46,553 bases of DNA from the IMG/VR virus record IMGVR_UViG_3300020201_000002, positions 1 to 46,553 of that record; one strand, given 5' to 3'. Position 1 is the first letter of the stretch. Every line of letters begins with the position of its first letter. The DNA comes from a virus. This document shows positions 1 through 9,028 of the stretch, piece by piece. Both the position numbers and the translations under genes were made by a program. Below the pieces are notes generated by a model that was given only the letters and a program-made list of their open reading frames with translations, was not told the DNA's origin and did not search any database.

Positions 1-1724
1 GTTTTCCACTTCAAACTGGAAACGCAGGAGAAGTTCTAGGGACTGACGGCACAAACCTATCATGGGTTGCTGGAGCAGGTATTAACTCACTGACCAACGT
101 AGGAGCTGGTGTTGGACAGGTTGGTAAAAACATAGTTGGTCCAGTACTCAACCTAAAGACTCTGCAAGCAGGAGCAAACGTAACCATTGTTAACAACGCA
201 GACGAGATTGTAATCAGCAGTACAGGCGGTGGTGGTGGCTCAGCTACTGAGTTCCAGATACTTGCAGCAGACCCAGGTGCACCAACAAACGGGGATGTTT
301 GGTACAACTCTACGACGAACTTGTTTAAGTTCCAGCAGAACGGTGTAGCAACAATACTCGGTAGCGGAAGTGGCTCACCAGCTGTTCAAGAAGACGTTAC
401 TCCATTTGTTGGAACGGTTATAAACGTAGTAACGTCAATCGTTGCTTTGTTTACTCTGTACAAGAATGGTGTTCTACAGACTGTAGCAGGCGGTGACTAC
501 ACAAGAGCAGGTCAGGTGGTAACTCTCGGAAGTGCTTCACTGATTACTGACAGGTTCACCATGATTATCGGTGTTTCTCTAGTAGGAGCAACAGGGACTG
601 TAGCGTCATCTACTGTTACCAACGAAGGTAACACAATAAACAGCTCAACATCAACTATTATTAATCAAGCAGGAAGTACAACAACCTACGCAGATACTAG
701 TATTATCACAAACAACAGTGACACTACTAATACAGCAAGCTCTACTACTGTCTTTGCAGACAATAGTGTAATCACCAACAACGGTGACACTACATACGGG
801 GCTACTGCTACAAATGTATACGCAGCTAGTAGTACTACTACGTTTGCTGACGAGTCAGTAATATCCAATCAAGCAGACGAGACATACGGAGCAGGATACG
901 AGGGAGTGTATCAGTCAGGTGCTAACACTCAATTCCAATCAGGTAGTACCACAGACTTCAACGCTGGAGCAGTAGTAGATTTCACAGGAGCTACAGTTAC
1001 TGGGTTGGCAACTGGTGGTGGCACAGTAACTATGCCTTACAAAGGTTCAACCAATATTGGGTCACCTTGGTATGCTAGTTCACTAGCTAGTACTACCTGG
1101 GGAATAAGTACAACTTCTCTTGTAGTGAAGACATTCGGAGGTCCATTACAGTCACGTACACTATCAGCAGACGTGACCAACTTTGGCAGAGTAGAGGGTT
1201 CTGCTCTTATTGGGACATCACTATATTTGTTCTGTATTCGAACTAATCCAAGCGTTCCACAGATTGCTATATACGACACAGCGAATATCCCAGCAGGTCC
1301 AGTAATAGCTACCTTTGCAGGTGCTACAGTACCTGTGTACAGCGGACCTGGTACTAGTATGTCTACAGATGGAACAACATTCTATTTCACTTATAACGCT
1401 GGTAACTCTGCCAACTCATTTGCGGTAGCAAAGTACTCGTTAGCTGGTACTACATTTACATATGTATCAACGGTAACGTGTGGTGCTATCACTCTGAATG
1501 GTTTCAGTAATGGTCAAGTATATGTAGCACCTAGTGGTGACATATATTCATTCGGAGTAGGAAGTGATAACGGACAGATTACAAGGTTCAACAGTGTGGG
1601 TACTCAGGTGTATCAAGACTCTGCAGGTTTCGGGGTAAGTCCACGTTCACTAAACCTAGCAGGCGTTGCTTTGTATAACATAGGCACTGATAACCCAGAC
1701 CTATTCCTACCAGCACCAATCTAA
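1..1724 (+). CDS. Tail fibre protein, C-terminal part (gene continues from 46039 across the circular junction)
   Basis: The frame is open from base 3 and continues that of the gene starting at 46039; joined, they give 703 residues. The middle carries repeats of roughly 20-25 residues built on TTTYADTSIITNN-like units, typical of a beta-helical or triple-beta fibre stem. A segment with ETYGAGYEGVYQSG and DFTGATVTGL follows, and then a tip of about 230 residues. The last two parts are paralogous to the next gene (1735). The role inferred is receptor binding on the virion. An ATG at 321 exists but is internal; translation before it is continuous and resembles common fibre sequence (FQILAADPGAPTNGDVWYN). 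The stop TAA lies 10 bases before the next ATG. The specific receptor cannot be told. Confidence 0.85.
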   Translation, partial: FPLQTGNAGEVLGTDGTNLSWVAGAGINSLTNVGAGVGQVGKNIVGPVLNLKTLQAGANVTIVNNADEIVISSTGGGGGSATEFQILAADPGAPTNGDVWYNSTTNLFKFQQNGVATILGSGSGSPAVQEDVTPFVGTVINVVTSIVALFTLYKNGVLQTVAGGDYTRAGQVVTLGSASLITDRFTMIIGVSLVGATGTVASSTVTNEGNTINSSTSTIINQAGSTTTYADTSIITNNSDTTNTASSTTVFADNSVITNNGDTTYGATATNVYAASSTTTFADESVISNQADETYGAGYEGVYQSGANTQFQSGSTTDFNAGAVVDFTGATVTGLATGGGTVTMPYKGSTNIGSPWYASSLASTTWGISTTSLVVKTFGGPLQSRTLSADVTNFGRVEGSALIGTSLYLFCIRTNPSVPQIAIYDTANIPAGPVIATFAGATVPVYSGPGTSMSTDGTTFYFTYNAGNSANSFAVAKYSLAGTTFTYVSTVTCGAITLNGFSNGQVYVAPSGDIYSFGVGSDNGQITRFNSVGTQVYQDSAGFGVSPRSLNLAGVALYNIGTDNPDLFLPAPI

Positions 1725-1734
1725 ATAACCCTAT

Positions 1735-2709
1735 ATGAATAAAATAAACTCAAATCAAATAGACAATTCAGGTACAACTACAATACCAGCGAGTGGTGTT
1801 ATCCTAAACGGAGGTGACACTACATTCCAGGCTACGTCTACGAATACGCATCAGTCAGGTAGTACAACTACATTAGATAACGAATCAATAGTATCAAACC
1901 AGTCAGACGAAACATTCGGAGCAGGATACGAAGGAGTGTATCAGTCAGGTAGTACAACAGACTTCCAAGCAGGGGCAACAGTAGACTTCACAGGAGCTAC
2001 AGTTACTGGACTGCCTGCATCGGGGAGTACGTTACTTGTTAATCCTGTGATAGGTACAACAGCATTGCTTTTGTACACAGATGACGTGTCAAAAATGGCA
2101 GGGAATACTAATACGAATCTATTCTTACAAAACGGTGTAGGAGTTTCGCAGACTAGAGATACAACGACTGAGTATGCTGCTGCCTCTATAATCAGAGGTG
2201 TTGTAGTAATTGGTTCTTTTACGTATGCTCTCCTTACCAACAACGCTGGTTTTTACGTTATCTATCGTTACCCTAACGCCACATTAAACACAGCAGGTAC
2301 ACTGATGACATTAGTAGGTCAGAACTTCGGCATAAACTCATCAGTCTGGATGACCTCAAACGGCACAGACTTCTTCTTCACGCACAACGCAGGTAACTCA
2401 GCGAGTGCTAATGCATTAGGGCGATACTCATTAGCTGGTACAGTACTGACTTTTGTTTCGACGACAACGTATGGTGCACTAGCAGCAGGTTTTACCTTAG
2501 GTAACTTCTCTGTTTATTCTGGCAACGAGTGTGTGACAATAGATACAACCTTTGGATTCAGGTATTTCGACGGCTCTGGTGTGTTGATTTCTTCTGATGG
2601 TAATCCGAGTAGTAGACTAGCAACTTATCAAGAACAGCTTATCAATGTCGCTAACACAGTGTTCTGTCAGGTTCAGGGTGGGATATTTTCACCAGTACCT
2701 GTAATATAG
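1735..2709 (+). CDS. Tail fibre / adhesin, shortened paralogue of the preceding fibre
   Basis: 324 residues. The N-terminal 30 residues are new. They are followed by one or two stem repeats, the ETFGAGYEGVYQSG / DFTGATVTGL segment shared with the upstream fibre, and a C-terminal domain that aligns with the upstream tip: FFFTHNAGNSASANALGRYS here against FYFTYNAGNSANSFAVAKYS there. It lacks the long N-terminal attachment region of its neighbour, so it may assemble onto it or be an alternative tip. The start ATG is preceded by CCCTAT and follows the previous stop by 10 bases, so the two are probably co-translated. The pair looks like a tandem duplication with divergence of the receptor-binding end. 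No enzymatic motif was seen. Confidence 0.75.
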   Translation: MNKINSNQIDNSGTTTIPASGVILNGGDTTFQATSTNTHQSGSTTTLDNESIVSNQSDETFGAGYEGVYQSGSTTDFQAGATVDFTGATVTGLPASGSTLLVNPVIGTTALLLYTDDVSKMAGNTNTNLFLQNGVGVSQTRDTTTEYAAASIIRGVVVIGSFTYALLTNNAGFYVIYRYPNATLNTAGTLMTLVGQNFGINSSVWMTSNGTDFFFTHNAGNSASANALGRYSLAGTVLTFVSTTTYGALAAGFTLGNFSVYSGNECVTIDTTFGFRYFDGSGVLISSDGNPSSRLATYQEQLINVANTVFCQVQGGIFSPVPVI

Positions 2710-2719
2710 TTAACAATAT

Positions 2720-4531
2720 ATGTTTCCTACCTACTATCTAACACAACAGGAATATGCACAGTACGTACAGTCAACGACTACGTTGCCTGTGTATTCAGTG
2801 CAACCTCAGTTGTTCATTAGATATGGGCGACTCAAGCAACCACTGATTGTTCCGTTAGATGACTTACTAACAGACACAGAAACAACCACAGCAGACGAAC
2901 AAACTAGCCTAACAACAGTTAAGCTAGTCAATGCTGATGGTTTTTCTGTAGGTGATTTTATCTTGCTAGGAGCTTACGGAAATGAGACATCTGAGATTGT
3001 ATCTATTACAGCACTAGTAGCTAACTCAGCTACTGTCGTTGCAAAGTTCTTACATCCAACAGGGACTCTCATTTCACGACTAGCTTTTAACCAGGTAGAA
3101 ATATCAAACGCCCCTAATGTCGGTGTAACAAAGACAGTCATGGGTACAGTAAACCTAGAGGCTGATAACGATACGCTGTTCATACCTACACTTGAGGGTG
3201 GTCTGTACTACGCAAGGTACTATAACTCATTCTCACAGAACTTCTCAGATTACTCTGATGCTCTACCATATCTAGGATTTAATAAAAACATGTGTCGTGC
3301 AATCATAGACAACGCACTACTTGGGATTAACAAAGAAGTTAACGCGACACTTACAGACGAGTACGGCTATGTTGAGCTGAACAACTGTCTCGAAGAAGTA
3401 CAAAGGGCTTCAAAGCGTTACTCGTTCTATCAGGTAAACCGTCATGCTATCAAAGCAGAACCAGGGAGGATGACATACAACGCTCCTAATAATATCGACA
3501 ACAGTCAGATTCTGTACATGGAGTACTCTAACCCTAATCTAGGGTCTACGAACAACTACTACGGAGGCTGGACTGGAATGGGTAACGGTAACGACTGGAA
3601 TAGAAACGGATGGGCTGGAGCTGGTAACGGAGCACTGCAGTATCTTGATAACAGGGATTTCGATTCAATGATGCCTAGCAGGACCAAGATAACAGAACCG
3701 CTATCAATCGGTGCAGGAGTAGTAAAGGTATTGAACTCTAACGACTTTCCTAGCCGAGTAGACTTCACACCGTCAGCACCGATTATCCTATCAATAGGTG
3801 GCACAGGAGCTACATCGTATACGTATCTACTAGAAGTTAACACGTCACGTGGTTGGAGTAGAATGGCAGGTAACCAGATAACGAACGGATTCGCTACGCT
3901 AACACCTTTTATCTACAACAACATATCTTGGAGTGAGATGCCTAATGCAACAGAGTACAGACTCTACAGGTCAGAGGGCGGTACATCACAAGGTCTTATA
4001 TACCAAGGAGCATATGTCACTTCTTTTAACGATACTAATAATAAGGCTACGACAGCTATTGATACACAACAAGCTATTGGAACTGTATTCGTTGGAGGTG
4101 TTGGATTACCTTACATCGAAAACGAAAATAATATATTCACACTGCAGTACCCGTCTCCTGTGTCGGCAGAATACGGAGCAGACGTAACAGTAGAACGAGA
4201 TGTTGGATACCCGTACTACTTTACATACTACTTAGAGGACAACACGTTGGCTGTCTACCCCGCACCAAACTCAGAACGAAACTTTTACTTAACTTACTAC
4301 ACGACAAACGAATACTTGGATAAGGACCAGGATACAATCCCTTTTCCAAATACTATGATTGTTGTGTACTATCTACAGTGGAAATTTCTTACGAGACAAA
4401 ACAACGGGATTGAGACAGAGGATTCCATGGCGAAGAAATCTCAGTACGATAAGCAGTTATATTTACTAAGAACAAAGGACAACAACGGGGTGACAAAGTT
4501 AACACCACGTGTCCGTAATTGGAAAAACTAA
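2720..4531 (+). CDS. Head-tail adaptor (tail tubular protein A-like)
   Basis: 603 residues. The N-terminus and middle contain a helical stretch (CRAIIDNALLGINKEVN, then NNCLEEVQRASKRYSFYQ) like that of podovirus adaptor proteins. The C-terminus has the pattern LAVYPAPNSERNFYLTYY ... IPFPNTMIVVYYLQWKFL ... YDKQLYLLRTK, which resembles the end of T7 gp11 / P22 gp4-type adaptors as I know them. Between them lies an insertion at about residues 335-450 that looks like an Ig or fibronectin-like beta domain (SRGWSRMAGNQ, ATEYRLYRSEGG). It would form the ring that connects portal and nozzle. It is longer than the usual adaptor of about 200 residues because of the beta insertions. The assignment rests on pattern recognition only. 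The nozzle gene at 6701 supports it. Confidence 0.55.
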   Translation: MFPTYYLTQQEYAQYVQSTTTLPVYSVQPQLFIRYGRLKQPLIVPLDDLLTDTETTTADEQTSLTTVKLVNADGFSVGDFILLGAYGNETSEIVSITALVANSATVVAKFLHPTGTLISRLAFNQVEISNAPNVGVTKTVMGTVNLEADNDTLFIPTLEGGLYYARYYNSFSQNFSDYSDALPYLGFNKNMCRAIIDNALLGINKEVNATLTDEYGYVELNNCLEEVQRASKRYSFYQVNRHAIKAEPGRMTYNAPNNIDNSQILYMEYSNPNLGSTNNYYGGWTGMGNGNDWNRNGWAGAGNGALQYLDNRDFDSMMPSRTKITEPLSIGAGVVKVLNSNDFPSRVDFTPSAPIILSIGGTGATSYTYLLEVNTSRGWSRMAGNQITNGFATLTPFIYNNISWSEMPNATEYRLYRSEGGTSQGLIYQGAYVTSFNDTNNKATTAIDTQQAIGTVFVGGVGLPYIENENNIFTLQYPSPVSAEYGADVTVERDVGYPYYFTYYLEDNTLAVYPAPNSERNFYLTYYTTNEYLDKDQDTIPFPNTMIVVYYLQWKFLTRQNNGIETEDSMAKKSQYDKQLYLLRTKDNNGVTKLTPRVRNWKN

Positions 4532-4532
4532 T

Positions 4533-5984
4533 ATGGCAACAGGATTTGAAACAAAGGTAAATAACCAAGACAACCTATACGCCTCATTTTACAATAAGGA
4601 CGGTTTTATAATGAAAGCTACTGTGTACAACACAGGAGTTATACCAATGGATGCTCCGTATGCAGGTGGTTGTCAGATAACTATAGACCAGACTGGTGCT
4701 ACCTATATAAACTCTGGACCATCAGGAGGCACACCAATATTCTCACAGGTCAACACTGGTTCAGCAGGTGCAGTAGTAAGTGTATTTGGTCGTGCTGGAG
4801 CAATAACTGCTCAGCCTGGTGACTACACACCTGTGCTCATAGGACTGGGAAGTGTAAACGACACAAGTGATGCTGATAAGCCTGTCAGCACAGCAACACA
4901 AACAGCTCTCGATGCAAAAGCAGCTAACGCAACTGTTATCTCATCAGGAACTGGACTTACTGGTGGTGGAGACTTAACTGCCAACAGAACACTCTCACTA
5001 GACATAAACTCACTCACTCCTGAGGTTGTTATAGACGGTGTAAACGACTACATCCCATTTTACGATGCGAGTACTGGTACAGCAAAGAAAGTATCTGTAA
5101 ACGACCTACCGTCTAGTGGTGGAAATGCACTCACGTCTAACCCACTTTCACAGTTCGCAGCAACAACTTCTGCACAGCTTGCAGGAGTAATCAGTGACGA
5201 AACAGGTTCTGGAGAGTTGGTATTTGCTACTGGTCCAACACTGGTAGCACCTGCTCTAGGGACTCCATCAAGTGGAGTAATGACTAACGTTATTGGTACA
5301 GCATCAGGACTTACTGCAGGAAACGTTACTACTAACGCAAACCTAACAGGAGTAGTTACTTCTACAGGCAACACTACAGCTATCGCAGATGCAGCACTTT
5401 CTATCGCAAAGACTACAGGACTACAGACAGAACTAGACGGGAAAATCACCAACCCGATGACTACAGGTGGAGACGTTATTTATGGTGGAGTTTCTGGAGT
5501 GCCTACAAGACTTGCAAACGGTACAGCAGGTCGGGTTCTTCAGAGTAATGGGACAACGTTAGCACCTACATGGGAGACACCAAGTCCAGCTGGAACAAAC
5601 CTATTCACAGCGGACCAGACACAGACAGCCGCTAGAACGCACACACAAGGAGGGTTCACGCAGAACATCAACGGTGCAGGGCAGTGGGTATTCACAGGAA
5701 CAGGTACTAACGATATACGCATCGACACAGACGGTAACCAGATTTCAGTTGGAGATGGAACATTTGCCGGATACCTAGAGCCAAGTAGAGTATTTGTTCA
5801 AAACGCCACAGACACAGCAGCTGTTGAGATGCAATCAATTGGCTCAACAGATGCAACAGTAGCATTCTACTGGGGAGCTGAGGCAGTAGATGGCTCGTGG
5901 AGAATGGTCAGAGTAGGAGCGAACTTAGAAACACAACTCAGAGTCGCTGGAGTGTGGACAGTCAAATCAACAGTAACCCCTTAA
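4533..5984 (+). CDS. Tail fibre with N-terminal anchor module shared with the 13953 fibre
   Basis: 483 residues from the ATG at 4533, which directly follows the previous stop as TAATATG; an upstream GTG at 4509 is less likely. Residues 1-130 (GGCQITIDQTGATYINSGPSG, VSVFGRAGAITAQPGDYTP, NDTSDADKPVSTATQTALDAK) match the N-terminus of the fibre at 13953 and the widespread phage fibre motif DTSDADKPxSTxTQxAL. The rest is low-complexity Thr/Ala/Gly-rich sequence with LTANRTLSLD and TSTGNTTAIADAALSIAKTTG units, as found in fibre shafts. The C-terminal 90 residues (WVFTGTGTNDIRIDTDGNQISVGDG) also recur in the 13953 protein. The shared ends suggest a common attachment point on the virion. Function: probable side fibre. 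Confidence 0.75.
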   Translation: MATGFETKVNNQDNLYASFYNKDGFIMKATVYNTGVIPMDAPYAGGCQITIDQTGATYINSGPSGGTPIFSQVNTGSAGAVVSVFGRAGAITAQPGDYTPVLIGLGSVNDTSDADKPVSTATQTALDAKAANATVISSGTGLTGGGDLTANRTLSLDINSLTPEVVIDGVNDYIPFYDASTGTAKKVSVNDLPSSGGNALTSNPLSQFAATTSAQLAGVISDETGSGELVFATGPTLVAPALGTPSSGVMTNVIGTASGLTAGNVTTNANLTGVVTSTGNTTAIADAALSIAKTTGLQTELDGKITNPMTTGGDVIYGGVSGVPTRLANGTAGRVLQSNGTTLAPTWETPSPAGTNLFTADQTQTAARTHTQGGFTQNINGAGQWVFTGTGTNDIRIDTDGNQISVGDGTFAGYLEPSRVFVQNATDTAAVEMQSIGSTDATVAFYWGAEAVDGSWRMVRVGANLETQLRVAGVWTVKSTVTP

Positions 5985-5991
5985 CTATAAT

Positions 5992-6699
5992 ATGGCGATA
6001 CAATCAGAAAAAATAACCCAGACAGGAGTAGATAATGCAATGGGAATACCGTCTATGACTACAGCACAGCGTGACGCTATTGCTAGCCCACTAGTTGGTA
6101 ACACAGTTTACAACTCAACAACAAGTGCTCTCAACGTATACAACGGAACAGCATGGGTAGCGGTAGGAGGAGGTGGAGGTGCGACGCCTATCGAAGACGA
6201 GGGTTCGGTAGTAGTTGCTTCACCAACTGCTATCAACTTCGTAGGTGCTGGCGTTAATGCATCAGACTCAAGTGGAGTTGCAACTATCACTATACCTGGT
6301 GCAAGTAGCACCGCAGGAGTAGCTTTCAAGTCAACAAACACAAACACATCAATCTCAACTACTATTGAATGGAATAATGCAGGAACTGCTGGTGCTTATG
6401 CAGACGGACCTTTTGGGGTAACTGTTTCAGGTCAGCAGATTACCCTACCGCAAAGTAATCTAATTTGGAACGTAGAATGTATTATATACTCAGCAGCAGT
6501 TTTGGTTGGAACTTACGCACTGACTAATGCTTCGTCAGGTGTGTACACTAACAGTAATACATCACCTGCTGGTGGCTATGTAGCAGTTATAACTACTAGG
6601 TTAACGTCAGCCTTTACATCATTGGCTCTGAGAGCTACAAAATTAACAGGCGGTACAGATACAATAATTGGAGCTCATATAACCGTCAGAGCTTCTTAA
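5992..6699 (+). CDS. Short tail fibre / adhesin
   Basis: 235 residues. The N-terminus MTTAQRDAIASPLVGNTVYN followed by ALNVYNGTAWVAVG is a motif common to many phage fibre and head-fibre proteins. A glycine stretch (GGGGG) then leads into a beta-rich C-terminus of about 130 residues that could be a C1q/TNF-like jelly roll. No catalytic residues are visible. It lies in the co-directional structural operon: the start is 7 bases after the previous stop (context TATAATATG) and its own stop is one base from the next ATG. The role as a small receptor-binding or capping fibre is inferred from composition and position. Confidence 0.6.
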   Translation: MAIQSEKITQTGVDNAMGIPSMTTAQRDAIASPLVGNTVYNSTTSALNVYNGTAWVAVGGGGGATPIEDEGSVVVASPTAINFVGAGVNASDSSGVATITIPGASSTAGVAFKSTNTNTSISTTIEWNNAGTAGAYADGPFGVTVSGQQITLPQSNLIWNVECIIYSAAVLVGTYALTNASSGVYTNSNTSPAGGYVAVITTRLTSAFTSLALRATKLTGGTDTIIGAHITVRAS

Positions 6700-6700
6700 T

Positions 6701-8149
6701 ATGGAAAAAATACCTGGACCAAATCTAGTGGACTTCAAGAAAGGAATCATCTCACCTAACAAGGTGAGTACCTTTCTTGTGCCCGACAACTCTGCTAGTA
6801 AAGCAGTTAATGTCGACTTTGATGTTCGTATGGGTTCTGTACTGCCCCGTAAGGGTGCGGTACAGTTAGTTGGCGGTCTGGGTGTTTCTCATGGTACTGG
6901 TACATTCATTAACTCGTCAGGAGTTATCAACATAGCTTTGATAGCCATCAACGATAAGATTAAAGTATGGAACGGTGTATCACTAGTAGATGCATCTATA
7001 ACCATTAACGCTAACAACAGAGTACGTTACGCGAACTTAGGTGATAGTGTGTTCTTTGTAAACGGTATTGGAATGTTTGCATCGATTGATGGGATAGCGT
7101 GGAGTCAGTCCAACTGTATTACTACAGCTTTTCCAACACTGATAATGCGTAGTAAACAACACATGGTGTGTGCAGGTGATGCGACACTTCCAGATAGAAT
7201 ATTCTTCTCGTCTGTTATTAATCCAACAGCTTCTCCGTTTATTACATGGAACACAACTGTGTTTGCCTCATCGGCTGGAGGTTGGATAGATATTAACCCT
7301 GACGACGGTGACAACATAACAGCACTGCAGGAGACATCTGATACTATCTTAGTCTTCAAAAGAAACTCTGTGTACCGTGTAGATACTATTTCTAAGAGTA
7401 TAGCTAGTACTAACATATACAACGCTGGGGCTGTGTCTCAGGAGGCTACAACACGATGTCGTGGTATGGTGTACTTCTATACAGGAAAAGAGATTATGCG
7501 TACTGACGGTGGCTACCCAGAGCAGATTTCTCGCATATCAGTACAGCCGTACTTAGATGCTATTGGAGACTCAAGTGTTGTAAACATGTGGAGCGACTAC
7601 TCTACTGTCTATGTAAGTATTGGTGATGTAGTTGTATCGGGTCAGTTGCACAAGAATGTTGTTCTCAAGTTTAGCACTCTTGATGAGAGCTGGACTACTT
7701 ATGAGTATCCACGTTTCTTGAAGGGTTTTGTGACATACAAAGACGAACTGGTTGGTGGTGCTAGTGTGGTACTTGATGGCTCACTTGTTAAAGTACAGTC
7801 AGGGTACACAGACTTCGGGGCAGATGTCCCGTTCAACTTTGAGACACAGAATGTACTACTTGGTAACCTACACCAGAAATCAATTACAGACAGGGTAGTA
7901 ATTGTATCTAGGTACGCATCGTCAACGACTGTGTACTGCATACTCGATGCTTTTTCTCCGAGTACAAAACGAGTAGAACTACCAGTAAAGCTAACAGACT
8001 TTGTTACAGCTTGTAAGAACGTCAATGTAACGTTTAGGACGATTGCTTTCGGTTGGAACGGTATTTCTAACGATGGTTTCAAGGACACAGAGCCAGAGCT
8101 TTTAGCATTCTCAGTCGAAGAAGTAAGCGACCTAGGTCTAGTTCTATAG
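6701..8149 (+). CDS. Tail nozzle / tubular protein B-like
   Basis: 482 residues. The opening pattern GPNLVDFKKGIISPNKVSTF, then ASKAVNVDFDVRMGSVLPRKG, is the signature of podovirus nozzle and stabilisation proteins (gene product 10 of P22, tubular protein B of T7 type): a short N-terminal arm, then NVDF...GSVxPRKG, then repeated beta strands. The remainder has many short beta segments (IKVWNGVSLVD, SVFFVNGIGMFASIDG, TILVFKRNSVYRVD) consistent with a beta-propeller. It would form the short tail tube distal to the adaptor. ATG follows the previous stop as TAATATG. The downstream fibre starts 3 bases after its stop. This is the strongest single sign of a podovirus tail. Confidence 0.65.
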   Translation: MEKIPGPNLVDFKKGIISPNKVSTFLVPDNSASKAVNVDFDVRMGSVLPRKGAVQLVGGLGVSHGTGTFINSSGVINIALIAINDKIKVWNGVSLVDASITINANNRVRYANLGDSVFFVNGIGMFASIDGIAWSQSNCITTAFPTLIMRSKQHMVCAGDATLPDRIFFSSVINPTASPFITWNTTVFASSAGGWIDINPDDGDNITALQETSDTILVFKRNSVYRVDTISKSIASTNIYNAGAVSQEATTRCRGMVYFYTGKEIMRTDGGYPEQISRISVQPYLDAIGDSSVVNMWSDYSTVYVSIGDVVVSGQLHKNVVLKFSTLDESWTTYEYPRFLKGFVTYKDELVGGASVVLDGSLVKVQSGYTDFGADVPFNFETQNVLLGNLHQKSITDRVVIVSRYASSTTVYCILDAFSPSTKRVELPVKLTDFVTACKNVNVTFRTIAFGWNGISNDGFKDTEPELLAFSVEEVSDLGLVL

Positions 8150-8152
8150 CTT

Positions 8153-9001
8153 ATGGAGTACGATAACTTTGGAACACTCATAAGCGGTAAGCGTACTCCA
8201 TCGTTTATTCCTAACAGGATAAACGCTATTTCTGGTAAGCAACTTATGAGTGGAACTGGTATATCGTCAGACTTAGAAATGGAAGGTAACGCTCTGTTTG
8301 CTTTCAGAAATACGTTCACAGAAACAGAAAACGTAGAGGGCTTTCGTTTGGGTATCGACCAGTTCGACAACCAAGGTAAGTTCTTTATCGGAGACAGCAA
8401 CCACTTTTTTAAGTGGGACGGTAACAACGCTACTATCAACGGTATTCTGTTTTCAACAGAAGGAAACATAGCTGGCTGGACGATTACAAACACAGCACTG
8501 ACAGGGAACAAGGTTAGACTATCGAGTGGTGGTGTCATAACATCAGGAGACTTCACTGGTCGTAGAACAGAGATAGACGGCATCAACGAAAACATTATTT
8601 TCTACAACGATTCAGGAGTAAAGGCTGCAGTAATAGACGTAGACACATCAGACCCAGCATTTCCGAACATCAGGATAGATGTTACAGCAAACAGCTCTGC
8701 AGGAGGTTCTGCATCTTTCGGAGTAGATGGTGCAGCAAATATCCAAGTCAACCAAGCACCAACTTCTGGTTTGATTACTGTAGACATAGCAGGTGGTATC
8801 GTGAATGTAACGGGTCGTGATGTAACAGTAATTGCTACAGACGGAGTTAACTCGTCACAGATAGTAATGCGACCAGACTCTATAATGATGACCTCTGCAG
8901 ATGGTTCTGACGGGTCGCTGATACAAATGGAGCCGACCTCTATAACAATGTCGTGTTCTGTTGCAGGAAGCATAACCGCTAACGGAAATATTCTAGGCTA
9001 A
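8153..9001 (+). CDS. Fibre-like beta-rich virion protein
   Basis: 282 residues. Residues 100-130 contain GNIAGWTITNTALTGNKVRL, a motif seen in central tail-fibre and host-specificity proteins. The C-terminal half consists of repeating Ser/Asp/Ile-rich strands (VTGRDVTVIATDGVNSSQIV, MRPDSIMMTSADGSDGSLIQ) that suggest a right-handed beta-helix or triple-stranded fibre. No signal peptide or membrane segment. It is translated just after the nozzle gene and before the ejection proteins, so a central spike or fibre attached to the nozzle is plausible. The function is inferred from motif and position, not from a clear family match. Confidence 0.55.
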   Translation: MEYDNFGTLISGKRTPSFIPNRINAISGKQLMSGTGISSDLEMEGNALFAFRNTFTETENVEGFRLGIDQFDNQGKFFIGDSNHFFKWDGNNATINGILFSTEGNIAGWTITNTALTGNKVRLSSGGVITSGDFTGRRTEIDGINENIIFYNDSGVKAAVIDVDTSDPAFPNIRIDVTANSSAGGSASFGVDGAANIQVNQAPTSGLITVDIAGGIVNVTGRDVTVIATDGVNSSQIVMRPDSIMMTSADGSDGSLIQMEPTSITMSCSVAGSITANGNILG

Positions 9002-9028
9002 TCATTGATAATAATATATACTAACTAT

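Noticed and set aside
1-127. Physical terminal redundancy of the T7 type
   Set aside because: The repeat is inside a fibre gene, in frame, and exactly 127 bases long, which fits an assembly overlap better. Read depth would be needed to be certain.
4509-4532. Earlier start for the 4533 fibre gene
   Set aside because: It would be a non-ATG start inside the adaptor gene without the TATG context; the ATG at 4533 follows the stop as TAATATG and matches the paralogue's start.
7699-8595. 298-codon frame on the - strand over nozzle and fibre genes
   Set aside because: Antisense shadow of two well-supported genes; no start context and no recognisable domain.
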